A DNA stretch of 64,000 nucleotides from Ponticaulis sp. (GTDB lineage Bacteria > Pseudomonadota > Alphaproteobacteria > Caulobacterales > Hyphomonadaceae). The translations under genes were made by a program, and so were the position numbers. Below are positions 43,189 to 53,956 of this stretch, in pieces. Each line of letters starts with the position of its first letter. The stretch's first letter is position 1. Where the stretch lies: positions 62,001-126,000 of the forward strand of contig NZLU01000042.1 in the NCBI GenBank assembly GCA_002692725.1, in the 5' to 3' direction. The notes beneath the pieces were generated by a model, which was given only the letters and a program-made list of their open reading frames with translations, was not told the origin of the DNA and made no database searches.

Positions 43189-43688
43189 AGCGCGTCAAAT
43201 GCCTCCCGCGCCATCTCCATGAGGAGCGTGTCCCTCAGGCCCAGATGCGTCGTGCAATGGTCTTTAAAATAGCCGATTTCCTTAAATTCAAGGCCGCGAA
43301 ACACGGCCAGAGAGGGCGTATTCTCCGGATCGATATCGGCGAGAATGCGGGGCGCCTTTTTCTGCTCGAAGGTGCGAGCCAGTGCGCCGATCACCGCGCT
43401 TCGTGCCAGCCCGCGCCCACGTGCTTCCGGCAGAAGCATCACACCGACCTCCCACTCACCCTCATCATTTTGGAATGTACTGATCCGACCCAGCGTTGCT
43501 TCATCCGGAGGGTCGAAAATCGACCAGCTGGTGTCCTCCCATCCGGTCGTCCAGCGCGTCAGCATGGTGCGCGTTTCGTCTTCTGAGGTGACGCCCGGAG
43601 CCATCATGAACTTCACGCAGTCCGCATCGGAAAGAAACCGGTGAAAGGCGTTAAAATCTAGGTCGAGATCCAGACGTCGAAGGGCCAT
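43173..43688 (-). CDS. GNAT-family N-acetyltransferase (RimJ/RimL type)
   Basis: The 171-residue protein has the GNAT acetyl-CoA loop VMLLPEARGRGLARSAVIGA near 84-103 and the C-terminal motif DPENTPSLAVFRGLEFKEIG near 121-140. ATG 43688 is used; a TTG at 43703 is in frame. The acceptor could be a ribosomal protein N-terminus or a small molecule. It is monocistronic and convergent with the TSUP gene. Confidence 0.85.
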   Translation of the reverse strand: MALRRLDLDLDFNAFHRFLSDADCVKFMMAPGVTSEDETRTMLTRWTTGWEDTSWSIFDPPDEATLGRISTFQNDEGEWEVGVMLLPEARGRGLARSAVIGALARTFEQKKAPRILADIDPENTPSLAVFRGLEFKEIGYFKDHCTTHLGLRDTLLMEMAREAFDALYGAG

Positions 43689-43700
43689 GGCATGGGGCTC

Positions 43701-43737
43701 CAAAAAACAAACCCTCCGGCGGATGCCAGAGGGTTTC
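43701..43737 (-). terminator. Terminator downstream of the class I aldolase gene
   Basis: Arms AAACCCTC (43709-43716) and GAGGGTTT (43729-43736) with GCC/GGC pairing inside; the minus strand continues GTTTTTTG. Confidence 0.82.
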
Positions 43738-43781
43738 GATACTCTAAAGGAACGCGCCGTTCCTCAATCTCTCAGAAAGAC

Positions 43782-44675
43782 TTAACCGGCCATGGAAGCC
43801 GCTGTGATCTCGTCAATTGAATTGCTGAGCGTTGCATTGAATTCATCGGCAGACTGCTTCGCAGACAGACCCTCAGACAGGGCACGCGAGAAGCTGGCAA
43901 TCATGCCGGTGTTTTTCGACAGACGATTGTTCGACTCTTCACGGCTGTAACCACCAGACAGAGCGACAACGCGGACGACTTGCGGGTGATCAACAAGCGG
44001 CTTGTAGAGGTTGGCTGTCTCAGGAAGCGTCAGCTTGAGCATGACTTTCTGATCCGGAGATAGAGCATCAAGTTGTTTCTTGATTTCAGCGAGCAGAATG
44101 TCTTCCGCTTCAGCTTTGTCAGAAATCGAGATGGTGACTTCAGGCTCGATGATCGGGACGAGGCCATGGCCGAGGATCTGTTTGCCGACTTCAAACTGTT
44201 GCTCAACAACTTTGGCAATGCCTTCAGGCGTTGCCGCGTTGATGACAGAGCGCATTTTGGTACCGAAAATGCCTTTTGAGACACCTTTCTCGAGCAGCGC
44301 ATCAAGACCCGGATTTGGCTTCATGACCTGAACGCCGCCCTCATCATCAGCGAGGCCTTTGTCGACTTTGAGGAAAGGCACAACACCGGCTTTTTCCCAA
44401 AGGTAAGTTGCGGTCGGCATGCCCTCAATGTCGCTGTCCATTGTGCGTTCAAACAGGATCGCGCCGATCACCTTCCCGCCGGAAAACGGAGGCGCGGTGA
44501 TGATCCGGGTCCGCATCTGATGGACCATGTCAAACATCTCTTCTTCGCCGTTATATTCGCTCTCTTCAACGCCGTAGAGACGAAGCGCTTTAGGTGTTGA
44601 ACCTCCCGACTGATCCAGCGCTGCAATAAAGCCTGGCTTTTCAGCAACCTGCTTCAGTTGTTCAGAATTCGGCAT
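43782..44675 (-). CDS. fda: Class I fructose-bisphosphate aldolase
   Basis: The 297-residue Schiff-base aldolase is of the short bacterial class I type. Motifs: [16 protein letters not shown] near 16-31, [16 protein letters not shown] near 99-114, the region [20 protein letters not shown] near 176-195 and the lysine-bearing [11 protein letters not shown] near 213-223. The C-terminus is [11 protein letters not shown] 44675 follows GGAGAG; the frame extends to 44705. It closes the tkt-gap-pgk cluster and splits fructose 1,6-bisphosphate, or makes it during gluconeogenesis. No class II aldolase is seen in the window. Confidence 0.94.
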   Translation of the reverse strand: MPNSEQLKQVAEKPGFIAALDQSGGSTPKALRLYGVEESEYNGEEEMFDMVHQMRTRIITAPPFSGGKVIGAILFERTMDSDIEGMPTATYLWEKAGVVPFLKVDKGLADDEGGVQVMKPNPGLDALLEKGVSKGIFGTKMRSVINAATPEGIAKVVEQQFEVGKQILGHGLVPIIEPEVTISISDKAEAEDILLAEIKKQLDALSPDQKVMLKLTLPETANLYKPLVDHPQVVRVVALSGGYSREESNNRLSKNTGMIASFSRALSEGLSAKQSADEFNATLSNSIDEITAASMAG

Positions 44676-44853
44676 GAAACTCTCCTCTTGTCCCCTGATA
44701 CACAAACTCGGTTCCTGGGGAGGTCATGCAATTTGCGAGCCTGAACCGGCCGCTCCATCCACCCCAACGGAAATCTCACCTTTCAGAAACCAATCATGCT
44801 GATTTCGCAAGACCCTTTGCCGGAAATCCAACAAAAATTGAGATTTTCTTGCG

Positions 44854-45366
44854 TCAGCCAGTGTGCGGAGCGTCCAGAGTTCCGGTTTGGGGCAGTTCCG
44901 GAACGTCATCTGTTCTTTTGAAGGCAATGTGGGCCAGCAGCACAGATGCGTAGGGTAGGGTCAGAATGCCCGGGATAATGCCAACAATGAAACCGGCAAT
45001 CATGAAGAATAGGAAATAGAACAGAAAAGCGACGGTATCGGTAAACCCCATGGAGGGCACAACTGCTGTCAGCATGCCAAACACCAGATAGCCCGCCCCA
45101 ATGATAAATGTGTAGACCGGGATACCAATGAGCATGGCATTGAATGTTTTCAGGGTAAGAGCACCGCGTTCATAGGTTTGCGGCTTGAGGCAGAAGAGTT
45201 CAAATGCGCCAATAAGAGATGCCGGAATCGCAAAACCAAAGGCCATTGCCAACATCATTTCGCGTTCAGCAAAGAAAAAGCTGAAAATAAAGACCGGATG
45301 CAAAGGGCCAACGAGGCACCAGACGAGTAATTTACGCTGCTCAAACCGGTCTCTTGGGACTAACAT
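44854..45366 (-). CDS. Four-span hypothetical membrane protein
   Basis: The 170-residue protein has four hydrophobic segments (HPVFIFSFFFAER; MMLAMAFGFAIPASLIGAFE; NAMLIGIPVYTFIIGAGYLV; FLFYFLFFMIAGFIVGIIPG) and a polar C-terminus. ATG 45366 is favoured by AAGGA eight bases ahead; ATG 45375 is in frame. It lies between pgk and the aldolase gene on the same strand. No family recognised. Confidence 0.7.
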   Translation of the reverse strand: MLVPRDRFEQRKLLVWCLVGPLHPVFIFSFFFAEREMMLAMAFGFAIPASLIGAFELFCLKPQTYERGALTLKTFNAMLIGIPVYTFIIGAGYLVFGMLTAVVPSMGFTDTVAFLFYFLFFMIAGFIVGIIPGILTLPYASVLLAHIAFKRTDDVPELPQTGTLDAPHTG

Positions 45367-45472
45367 CACCGCCATCCTTGCGACCGAGAATTGGTCCTGG
45401 TCGCAAAGACAAGTTTAGCCTGAAAGGGCGGCGCTGGCTTTGTGTCATGCCAACGCGCAAATTTTGTAGGGT

Positions 45473-46669
45473 TTATTTTTTCAGCGCTTCGACGCCCGGC
45501 AGTTCCTTGCCTTCCATCCATTCGAGGAAAGCGCCGCCTGCCGTTGATATAAAGGTGAAGTCGCCTGCGGCGCCCGCATGATTGAGGGCTGCCACGGTGT
45601 CACCGCCGCCCGCAACAGCAACAAGATCGCCGGATTTGGCCAGAGCGCCAGCAGCTTTGGCAGCCGCAACGGTTGCCGCATCAAACGGTGTGAGCTCAAA
45701 TGCACCGAGCGGGCCGTTCCAGATCAGCGTTTTGGCACCCTTCATCACGGTTTCAAGCCGCGCGACCGAGGCCGGGCCTGCATCGAGGATCATCTCGTCA
45801 GATTCAACTTCATCAAGCCCGATTGTGCGGTTCGCCGCATTGGCCGCGAAATCCTTCGCCACCACCAGATCCACCGGCAGAACGATCTCGCAGCCTGCGG
45901 CTTTCGCATTGGCTTCGATCTCTTTTGCTGTGTCTGTCAGGTCGTGCTCGCAAAGGGATTTGCCGACGTCGACGCCTTGCGCTGCGAGGAAGGTGTTAGC
46001 CATGCCGCCGCCAATGACCAGGTAATCAACCTTCGAGACGAGGTTTTTCAGAAGGTCGATTTTAGACGAGACTTTCGCGCCACCAACAACGGCCACGACC
46101 GGACGCTCCGGCTGCCCCAGAGCGGCGTTCAGCGCGTCAAGCTCGCGCTCCATGCTCTTGCCCGCGAAGGCTGGCAGATAGTCCGCCAGACCGACCGTAG
46201 AGACGTGCGCGCGATGGGCCGCTGAAAACGCATCGGAAACGAACACATCCCCCAGTTCGGCGATCTCCTTTGCGAGTTCAGGATCGTTTTTCTCTTCGCC
46301 TTTATAATAGCGGGTGTTTTCCAGCAGGATCACACCAGTTGCGTCGAGCTTCTCGATCGCTTCTTTGGCCGTCTCACCTTTGCAGTCTTCACAAAAGCTC
46401 ACCGGGTGACCGAGGACCTGAGCAAACGGCGTCGCAACAGGCGCCAGGCTCATCTCCGGCACTTTCTCACCCTTGGGACGACCGAAATGCGCCATCAGAG
46501 CGACCTTCGCACCCGCTTCGCGCAGCGCTTTGACGGTTTCGACAGCCGCAACCAGACGCGTATCGTCAGTGATCTTGCCGTCTGCCATCGGAACGTTGAA
46601 ATCAACCCGGGCCAGAGCAACCTTACCGGTCAGATCGCCCGCATCCTCAATCCGTTTAAACTCAGCCAT
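45473..46669 (-). CDS. pgk: Phosphoglycerate kinase
   Basis: The 398-residue enzyme interconverts 1,3-bisphosphoglycerate and 3-phosphoglycerate with ADP/ATP. The signature [14 protein letters not shown] is near 18-31, with [20 protein letters not shown] near 60-79, [19 protein letters not shown] near 195-213, [10 protein letters not shown] near 323-332 and the nucleotide loop [13 protein letters not shown] near 357-369. Length is typical. It follows a small zinc-ribbon gene by 67 bases in the gap-pgk block. Confidence 0.98.
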   Translation of the reverse strand: MAEFKRIEDAGDLTGKVALARVDFNVPMADGKITDDTRLVAAVETVKALREAGAKVALMAHFGRPKGEKVPEMSLAPVATPFAQVLGHPVSFCEDCKGETAKEAIEKLDATGVILLENTRYYKGEEKNDPELAKEIAELGDVFVSDAFSAAHRAHVSTVGLADYLPAFAGKSMERELDALNAALGQPERPVVAVVGGAKVSSKIDLLKNLVSKVDYLVIGGGMANTFLAAQGVDVGKSLCEHDLTDTAKEIEANAKAAGCEIVLPVDLVVAKDFAANAANRTIGLDEVESDEMILDAGPASVARLETVMKGAKTLIWNGPLGAFELTPFDAATVAAAKAAGALAKSGDLVAVAGGGDTVAALNHAGAAGDFTFISTAGGAFLEWMEGKELPGVEALKK

Positions 46670-46736
46670 AGTCTACTCGTCCTGTCCTCTGAAATACGTC
46701 CCACAACGGTTTGCCGTTGTCTTACCCTGCCTGTTA

Positions 46737-47072
46737 TCAATGTCCATAAGCGGAGCTTCCACAGACGGGACATTTCATGTGTTTTGCATAAGAGATGAGG
46801 TCTGCCTGGCAGGTTAAACAGCTGGCCTCACGCACAAAGGGTGCAGAAGCCTCCCATGGGCCATCATAATCGGCCGGATCATGTGGCGCGAGAAGCTTAA
46901 CATCCCAGCCAGTGGGCGAAGCCGCGATCCGGCCCTCGCCCTCCTGGTTGTGATTGCCGACACCGATGAACCAATTGCCGGGGCGATCTTTCATCGCGGC
47001 ATGAAAAAGCTCGAGGAGTTCCATCTCCCCGAGCCCTTTCAGATAATCGATCACAGTCTGGCGGTCGCTCAT
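46737..47072 (-). CDS. Hypothetical protein with C-terminal zinc ribbon, between gap and pgk
   Basis: The 111-residue protein has an acidic N-terminal helix region (DRQTVIDYLKGLGEMELLEL), a middle segment GNWFIGVGNHNQEGEGRI, and a C-terminal four-Cys ribbon: REASCLTCQADL near 82-93 then HMKCPVCGSSAYGH at the end. The CxxC...CxxC arrangement suggests zinc binding. It starts 22 bases after gap and precedes pgk, so it is probably cotranscribed with these glycolytic genes. No known family assigned. Confidence 0.78.
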   Translation of the reverse strand: MSDRQTVIDYLKGLGEMELLELFHAAMKDRPGNWFIGVGNHNQEGEGRIAASPTGWDVKLLAPHDPADYDGPWEASAPFVREASCLTCQADLISYAKHMKCPVCGSSAYGH

Positions 47073-47094
47073 AGCTCGCCGTCCTGCGCAAAGA

Positions 47095-48102
<1,008 letters not shown>

Positions 48103-48273
48103 GCTGTACCTCCAGAAAAATCAACTCTGTGTTCCCCCACGGAACATAAATTGGGCGTTCTCTAGACCGGGAATTTCACCTCGTCCAGTGCTGCAGCGCG
48201 GAATCATCGGCTTTCTGGCCAACACTTGGGTTTTGTCGACCAGATCAACGCTCAATTGATGTGAGGTTTCCGC

Positions 48274-50253
48274 TCAGACCAGTTTTTTCGCCGCGGCGAC
48301 AACACCATCAGGCGTGATGCCGAACTTTTCGAACAATTGCTTGTAAGGAGCAGAGGCACCGAAGCTGTCCATGCCGACAAATTCTCCTTTGCGACCGATC
48401 CACTGATCCCAACCCATGCGGACGCCTGCTTCCACGGCAACCTTCGGCAGATCACCGCCCAGAACCGTGTCCTGATAGCTCTCAGGCTGTTCGGCAAAAG
48501 CTTCCCAGCACGGCATGGAGACAACGCGCGCTGCAATGCCGTCGGCCTTCAGGGATTCCTGCGCAGCCAGTGCGATTTCGACTTCAGATCCGGTTGCGCA
48601 AAGTACGATTTGCGGTGCGCCGTCAGCTTCCTTCAGGACATATCCGCCCTTGGCAGACAGGTTTTCGCCAATCTGACCGGACCGTGCAGGCGCAAGCCCC
48701 TGACGGGTAAGCGCCATAATGGTCGGGCCGTCTGTGCGTGCGAGCGCCATTTCCCAGCATTCGGCGGTTTCAACGCCGTCACAGGGACGCATCACCCAGA
48801 TATTCGGCATGGCCCGGAAACTTGCCAGATGCTCAACCGGCTGGTGGGTCGGGCCATCTTCGCCAAGACCGATGGAATCGTGCGTCATGACGTGAACGAC
48901 CTGCGTTCCCATCAGCGCACCCAGCCGGATCGCAGCGCGGGAATAATCGCCAAACACGAAGAAGGTGCCGGAATATGGGGTCACGCCACCATGCAGCGCC
49001 ATGCCGTTCATCGCGGCGGCCATGCCGTGCTCGCGCACACCATAATGGATGTAGCGACCTGAATAATCGCCAGAGGTCAGAGGGCCTGTCGACGAGGTTT
49101 TGGTGTTGTCCGAGCCGGTTAGGTCAGCCGAACCGCCCACCATGGTTGGCAGGATTTTGGTGGCCACTTCAAGCGCTGCGCCAGACCATTGGCGTGTCGC
49201 CTTCTTGTCCTGACCATCAGACACAGACTGTTTGTGCGCCGCCATCGCCTCAGAGAACTCAGCCGGAATGTGTGCGGACAGTGTTGTTTCGAATTCGCCC
49301 TTTTTCGAAGAGCTGTTGAGACGGTTTGTCCATTCGTTCTGTGTCGACGCGCCTCGTGCACCATACTCGCGCCATTTGGCGAGAATGTCGTCCGGAACAA
49401 CGAACGGCTCGTGCGGCCATCCGATATATTTACGGATGCCCGCAATCTCGTCCGCGCCATAAGGTCCGCCATGCGCCTTGCCGGTGCCCTCAATGGTTGG
49501 CGCGCCGTAACCAATGCGGGTTTTGCAGGCGATCATGACCGGCTTGTCAGACGCTTTGGCCCATTCAAGCGCCTGATCAATGGCCGCTTCATCATGCCCA
49601 TCAATCGCAGCGGTGGCCCAACCAGCGGCTTCAAAACGCTTGATCTGGTCGGTCGCGTCAGAGAGGTCGGTACCGCCATCAATGGTAACAGAGTTGTCGT
49701 CGAACAGAACGACAAGGTTTTTGAGATTGAGGTGCCCAGCCAGCGTGATCGCTTCCTGGCTCACGCCTTCCATCAGGCAGCCATCGCCTGCGATAACCCA
49801 GGTCTTGTGATCGACCAGATCGTCGCCGAAGCGTGCATTGAGATGGCGCTCAGCAATCGCCATACCGACAGCCGTCGCAATGCCCTGACCGAGCGGACCG
49901 GTTGTGGTTTCGACGCCCTCGGTCACGAAATTCTCAGGATGCCCCGGCGTCTTAGCGCCGATCTGACGGAAATTGATGATGTCATCCAGGCTCACGCTGT
50001 CATAACCGGTGAGATAGAGCAGCGAATAGATCAGCATGGAGCCGTGGCCAGCTGACAGAACGAACCGATCCCGGTCCGCCCAATCCGGATCCGCAGGGTT
50101 GTATTTCAGGTGCTTGGAAAAAAGCAGCGTAGCAACATTGGCCATCCCCAATGGCATTCCGACGTGTCCGCTGGCCGCTTTCTCAACAGCGTCCATAGAT
50201 AACGCTCTGATCGCATTGGCCATATCTTCAAATGTCACCGACGTCCCGGACAT
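48274..50253 (-). CDS. tkt: Transketolase
   Basis: The 659-residue thiamine-diphosphate enzyme transfers two-carbon units in the pentose phosphate pathway. Motifs: RFVLSAGHGSMLIYSLLYLT near 61-80, the ThDP signature GDGCLMEGVSQEAITLAGHL near 154-173, the pyrimidine-domain GVREHGMAAAMNGMALHGG near 398-416, and THDSIGLGEDGPTHQPVEHL near 460-479. Length is typical. It heads the tkt-gap-pgk-fda group and is divergent from the DUF4164 gene. Confidence 0.98.
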   Translation of the reverse strand: MSGTSVTFEDMANAIRALSMDAVEKAASGHVGMPLGMANVATLLFSKHLKYNPADPDWADRDRFVLSAGHGSMLIYSLLYLTGYDSVSLDDIINFRQIGAKTPGHPENFVTEGVETTTGPLGQGIATAVGMAIAERHLNARFGDDLVDHKTWVIAGDGCLMEGVSQEAITLAGHLNLKNLVVLFDDNSVTIDGGTDLSDATDQIKRFEAAGWATAAIDGHDEAAIDQALEWAKASDKPVMIACKTRIGYGAPTIEGTGKAHGGPYGADEIAGIRKYIGWPHEPFVVPDDILAKWREYGARGASTQNEWTNRLNSSSKKGEFETTLSAHIPAEFSEAMAAHKQSVSDGQDKKATRQWSGAALEVATKILPTMVGGSADLTGSDNTKTSSTGPLTSGDYSGRYIHYGVREHGMAAAMNGMALHGGVTPYSGTFFVFGDYSRAAIRLGALMGTQVVHVMTHDSIGLGEDGPTHQPVEHLASFRAMPNIWVMRPCDGVETAECWEMALARTDGPTIMALTRQGLAPARSGQIGENLSAKGGYVLKEADGAPQIVLCATGSEVEIALAAQESLKADGIAARVVSMPCWEAFAEQPESYQDTVLGGDLPKVAVEAGVRMGWDQWIGRKGEFVGMDSFGASAPYKQLFEKFGITPDGVVAAAKKLV

Positions 50254-50394
50254 GTTTTGGCGTCCCTCTTTCTGCTCAGGCTTGGCAATGACGGGTTAAG
50301 CCGCAATGCGTCAAGGCTTGATATTTGCTCATGGGTGGTTTTTTGGGAATAATATAAATGATTCTCACATCGTATTCGCGGGTAACCTGAACAC

Positions 50395-50673
50395 ATGAGC
50401 GAACTGAAACAGGCGGTAGCAGAGCTGGAAGCAGCTCTTGGACGCTTGGAAGACAGTCTCGAAACCCTCACTGACCCTCATGGCAGCGGTCGGCTGATGC
50501 GGGCTGAGGCCGAAGCCCTGCGGCGTGACCGGGCGCAGCTGGCATTGGATCTGGATGCGTCCCGGGCCCGTGAAAAAGAACTCGAAGCTCTGGCCGATGA
50601 AGCATCCAGAGCGCTTGGCATTGCTATCGCAGAAGTGAAGGCCGCCATGAATACGCCCACAACCACATCCTGA
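50395..50673 (+). CDS. DUF4164 coiled-coil protein
   Basis: The 92-residue protein is almost entirely alpha-helical and charged (LKQAVAELEAALGRLEDSLE; ALRRDRAQLALDLDASRARE), typical of DUF4164. In alphaproteobacteria it normally precedes zapA, as here with a 21-base gap, so a role with ZapA in the division ring is plausible. No enzymatic motif. It is divergent from tkt, with 141 bases between the starts. Confidence 0.88.
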   Translation: MSELKQAVAELEAALGRLEDSLETLTDPHGSGRLMRAEAEALRRDRAQLALDLDASRAREKELEALADEASRALGIAIAEVKAAMNTPTTTS

Positions 50674-50694
50674 TGATCGAAAGTTGCTGACGCT

Positions 50695-51030
50695 ATGTCC
50701 AAGGCTGAAATAGAAATCCGGGGAAAAACCTTTTCCATCGCGTGCGCAGACGGTCAGGAGGCACGACTTGAGGCGCTTGGCAGGAAACTGAATGCAAGGC
50801 TGACCGATCTGGAAACTGCGATTGGCGATGTCGGCGAGACCCGGCTTCTGGTCGCGGCTGGAATTTCCCTGATTGATGAGCTGGAAACCATAAAACCCGC
50901 CGAGAGCAATTCCGAGATCTCAGATCTTGAAAACCGAATTACACTCGTGGAACGCACCGCGGCAGCCGCGCTCTCAGATGCCGCTGACCGGATCAACTCC
51001 ATCACCGATCGCATCGAACGGGTGAGCTGA
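50695..51030 (+). CDS. zapA: Cell division protein ZapA
   Basis: The 111-residue protein promotes FtsZ filament bundling. The N-terminal domain IEIRGKTFSIACADGQEARL near 5-24 and LEALGRKLNARLTDLE near 24-39 is the ZapA globular part; a long C-terminal coiled coil follows (SEISDLENRITLVERTAAAA). It follows DUF4164 closely. In many alphaproteobacteria 6S RNA and ygfA come directly next; here they are 5.5 kb away. Confidence 0.93.
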   Translation: MSKAEIEIRGKTFSIACADGQEARLEALGRKLNARLTDLETAIGDVGETRLLVAAGISLIDELETIKPAESNSEISDLENRITLVERTAAAALSDAADRINSITDRIERVS

Positions 51031-51124
51031 TCCGGCAATTTGAAAGCTGGTTCACATGGAAGACTACGCGTCAGCACGCCACCCCGACTCATGATTTTTT
51101 GAGCGGTGCATCCGAAGTGAACGC

Positions 51125-51156
51125 ACAAAAAAACCCCGGCCTGAGCCGGGGTTTTC
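51125..51156 (-). terminator. Bidirectional terminator between zapA and the first chemoreceptor
   Basis: Arms AACCCCGGC and GCCGGGGTT (51132-51153). The minus strand runs into seven T, the plus strand into TTTT, so both convergent genes can use it. Confidence 0.9.
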
Positions 51157-51183
51157 TGTAATTTGCCTGTGGGGGCGGGTCGA

Positions 51184-53223
51184 TCAGGCTGCGCGAACGC
51201 GAGACAGGAAGTCCGTAATCGCAGACTGCATTTTGCCGCTTTCGCTGGTGATGCCGTGGGACGCGGCTTCAACCTGCGTTGCACATTCACCCGTTTCAGC
51301 TGTGGTCGCAGACAGAGACTGGACGTGTTCGGACACATCGCGCGCACCGCCGGCGGCTTCCTGAGCTGAGCGGGAAATCTCTGCAATCGCTGCGCGTTGT
51401 TGTTCCATGGCCGCCGCGATGGTCGAAGAGATGTTGTCGATATTGGCGATCAGGCCAGAGATGTTCTCCATGACGTTCACAGCCAGGCCAGACGCGTTCT
51501 GGATCGACGAAATCTGCTGAGCGATCTGCTCAGTCGCTTTCGATGTCTGGCTGGACAGAGCCTTCACTTCGCTTGCAACAACCGCAAAGCCTTTACCCGC
51601 TTCACCTGCACGAGCCGCCTCAATTGTCGCGTTCAGTGCGAGAAGGTTTGTCTGGCCAGCAATGTTGTTGATCAGCTCAACAACAGCGCCGATGTCTTCG
51701 GCCGCTTTGTCGAGGCCACGAACCCGCTCAGACGAGGTCTGCATTTCACCGACCGCTTCCGACGCGATCTTAGTGGATTCGTGGATCTGCTGGGTGATCT
51801 CGACGATTGAAGCCGAGAGCTCTTCTGCTGCAGAGGCCACGGTGCCGACATTGTAAGACGCATTATCAGCAGACTGAGAGGCAGACCCGGTCTGGACAGA
51901 CGCGTTCTGTGCCGAAGACTTCATGACAGAGGCGGTGCTTTCCAGTTCGCGAGTTGCGCTGCTCATGATGGAAAGCGTGTCCTGCATCTGGGTGTCGAAC
52001 TGCGAAATCAGTTCATCAACGGCTTTGGTGCGTGCAGCGCGGGCTTCTTCTTCCGCACGCTGAGCTTCCTCGAGGCGGAGACGCTCGCGGCCATTTTCTT
52101 CAAACACACGCAGGGTGTTTGCCATCTGGCCGATTTCGTCCGCACCATCTGTACCGGACATGTCGACGTCAAATTCACCTTCAGCGAGTTTGGCCATAGC
52201 CGAGTTCAGCTTGGTCAGACGTCGGGAGATCATGCGATCGACGTAGAAATAGCCAATGGCACCTGCAGCAGCCAGAGAGATCAGCGACATAACTATCAGA
52301 ATAAGCGTTGTGACCGTCGTCGTTCCGACTGCACTATAGGCTTCTGAGTTTGCAGATTCCTGCAGGCTGTTTGCGAGCGTGGTCGCTGTGGCCTGAAGGG
52401 TCATGGCGGCAAGGTTCGCATTTTCAACAATGCCAGCTGACTCTTCCATTTGCTCAAGAATGGTGATGCGCAGGTTCGGGATGGAAATGCCGCCACCTGA
52501 CATAGACATCAGAGGCTCTGCGGCATTGCGAAGATCATCGGTGACCAGATCGCCGAGAATAGCGATGTTCACGCGCATCTCATCAACCTGATAGCTGATT
52601 TCGTCATTCATGGCTTCCACTGCGCTGGCATCTGAGGCCAGGCTTGCTTCAGCGAAGAGTGAGTCGAGGAGCGTTGCTGACAGTGAAATCCGCAGGAGCG
52701 TTTCAATGTCCATGCCTTCGGCTTCGTCGAGCAGATCCTCGACAGCAGCTGTGACTTGTGTGCGATAAGACTGAGCGTTCAGCAGCGCCTGATTCATCGC
52801 CATTTCAGTGACGATGCGGCGCTGAACCATATCGTTCAGCGTATTGATTTCCTCGACCATTTTTGCGGCAGATTGTTCAACCTGCTCGATTTGCTCGCCT
52901 TCAATGGATTGCTTCAGTTCATTGATGTCGAAATTTACCGTGTCGAGAATGTATTGAATGTTCTCTCGCTGCGCGGCGCGCTCCTGCTCATCTTCTTGCT
53001 GGGCGAGGGATTTTGTTTCGCCGGACAAGGCGCGAGCATTCTGGGCAAGGTCACTTGAGAAGGCCAGAAGTGGCAGCGTTTCATTCGCAACCGTCTTGAG
53101 CGAGCCACTCGACGAATTCAATCCGAAAACGGAGATGGCTGAGAGCACAAGAACGACAGCACCGGCCAGGCCGAAGGCCGCGGGCAGACGAAACCGAATG
53201 AGCTGAAAATTGAACCTGGACAT
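51184..53223 (-). CDS. Methyl-accepting chemotaxis protein with helical periplasmic sensor
   Basis: The 679-residue receptor has TM1 ([17 protein letters not shown] near 18-34), a large periplasmic all-helical region (about 35-300), TM2 ([20 protein letters not shown] near 303-322), a HAMP domain ([20 protein letters not shown] near 331-350) and a signalling domain. The conserved hairpin is [20 protein letters not shown] near 519-538, followed by [20 protein letters not shown]. The sensor has no Cache pattern and resembles the four-helix or TorS/HBM type. No che genes are adjacent. The TonB-like gene 132 bases upstream is on the same strand. Confidence 0.92.
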   Translation of the reverse strand: MSRFNFQLIRFRLPAAFGLAGAVVLVLSAISVFGLNSSSGSLKTVANETLPLLAFSSDLAQNARALSGETKSLAQQEDEQERAAQRENIQYILDTVNFDINELKQSIEGEQIEQVEQSAAKMVEEINTLNDMVQRRIVTEMAMNQALLNAQSYRTQVTAAVEDLLDEAEGMDIETLLRISLSATLLDSLFAEASLASDASAVEAMNDEISYQVDEMRVNIAILGDLVTDDLRNAAEPLMSMSGGGISIPNLRITILEQMEESAGIVENANLAAMTLQATATTLANSLQESANSEAYSAVGTTTVTTLILIVMSLISLAAAGAIGYFYVDRMISRRLTKLNSAMAKLAEGEFDVDMSGTDGADEIGQMANTLRVFEENGRERLRLEEAQRAEEEARAARTKAVDELISQFDTQMQDTLSIMSSATRELESTASVMKSSAQNASVQTGSASQSADNASYNVGTVASAAEELSASIVEITQQIHESTKIASEAVGEMQTSSERVRGLDKAAEDIGAVVELINNIAGQTNLLALNATIEAARAGEAGKGFAVVASEVKALSSQTSKATEQIAQQISSIQNASGLAVNVMENISGLIANIDNISSTIAAAMEQQRAAIAEISRSAQEAAGGARDVSEHVQSLSATTAETGECATQVEAASHGITSESGKMQSAITDFLSRVRAA

Positions 53224-53354
53224 GGACTTCCCCTGAAGGTCTTACTCTACGCGCCCCATGGTGAGGCAGGATTGGCGAGCTATGCGAAGAGCGTCGACAG
53301 CTCGCCAATAATTGTTGTCTTCAGGCCGGTTTTCTGGTCCCGGCCCGTTTTGCA

Positions 53355-53678
53355 TCAAAGTGCGAATGCGATGGTGATTTCACCATTGCCCGGATTGCCT
53401 TTTTCGAAGCGCCACTGCTCGAGAGCATCCACGGCAGCCTTGTCGAAAACACCCGGCATGGATTCAGAAACAACTGTGATGTTGGCAACTTTGCCGTTAT
53501 CGTCGACTTCAAATTGAAGACCAACTGTGCCTTCAATTTTGCGGCGTTCGGCACCACGCGGATACTCCGGTGGAACCTGCTTGATCAGTACGGGTTCAGC
53601 AAAAGCCGGAGCGACACCGACTGTGCCGAAAGCTGTCATGGCAGTGGCTGCAGCCATCAGAACATGTTTCAGCGTCAT
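53355..53678 (-). CDS. Secreted TonB C-terminal-domain protein
   Basis: The 107-residue protein has a cleavable-looking signal (LMAAATAMTAFGTVGVAPAFA) then only a TonB C-terminal domain: VLIKQVPPEYPRGAERRKIE, GTVGLQFEVDDNGKVANITV and GVFDKAAVDALEQWRFEKG. It lacks the N-terminal anchor and Pro-rich spacer of a true TonB and has no exbBD partners here, so energy transduction is unlikely without another membrane partner. ATG 53678 is chosen, with AGGG seven bases ahead. An AT-rich 278-base region lies upstream. Confidence 0.85.
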   Translation of the reverse strand: MTLKHVLMAAATAMTAFGTVGVAPAFAEPVLIKQVPPEYPRGAERRKIEGTVGLQFEVDDNGKVANITVVSESMPGVFDKAAVDALEQWRFEKGNPGNGEITIAFAL

Positions 53679-53756
53679 AATGTTTCCCTTTATTTTTTTC
53701 ACACCAAAAGCAAGAAAAAGAAGGCTTCGATTCTGAGCCCTTTCCCTTGCAGCCAA

Positions 53757-53956
53757 ACTATCCTTTCAAAGTGAAACTTAGGTTAATTTGAAGCTGTATT
53801 TTGTTAGTCACCTATGACTCCATTGAATTTATCTTAGATGTATAGAAATTGATCATGTTTCATTTACCCATTATTTATAGAGGTAAATTCAAAAATAACT
53901 ATCTTCACTTCAAAATGGCATCATTATATGAAAATTCTACTTGAAGTTTGTTTGAA
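53757..53956. other. AT-rich intergenic stretch
   Basis: About 200 bases of strongly AT-rich sequence, far below the GC of its surroundings, sit between the MscS gene's 3' end and the TonB-domain gene's upstream region. It has a 7-bp inverted repeat ACTTCAA/TTGAAGT near 53907-53953 but no ORF. It probably carries the promoter of the TonB-domain gene. Confidence 0.5.

Noticed and set aside
42645..43586. 313-codon plus-strand frame
   Set aside because: Shifted frame of the TSUP permease running into the antisense of the acetyltransferase gene.
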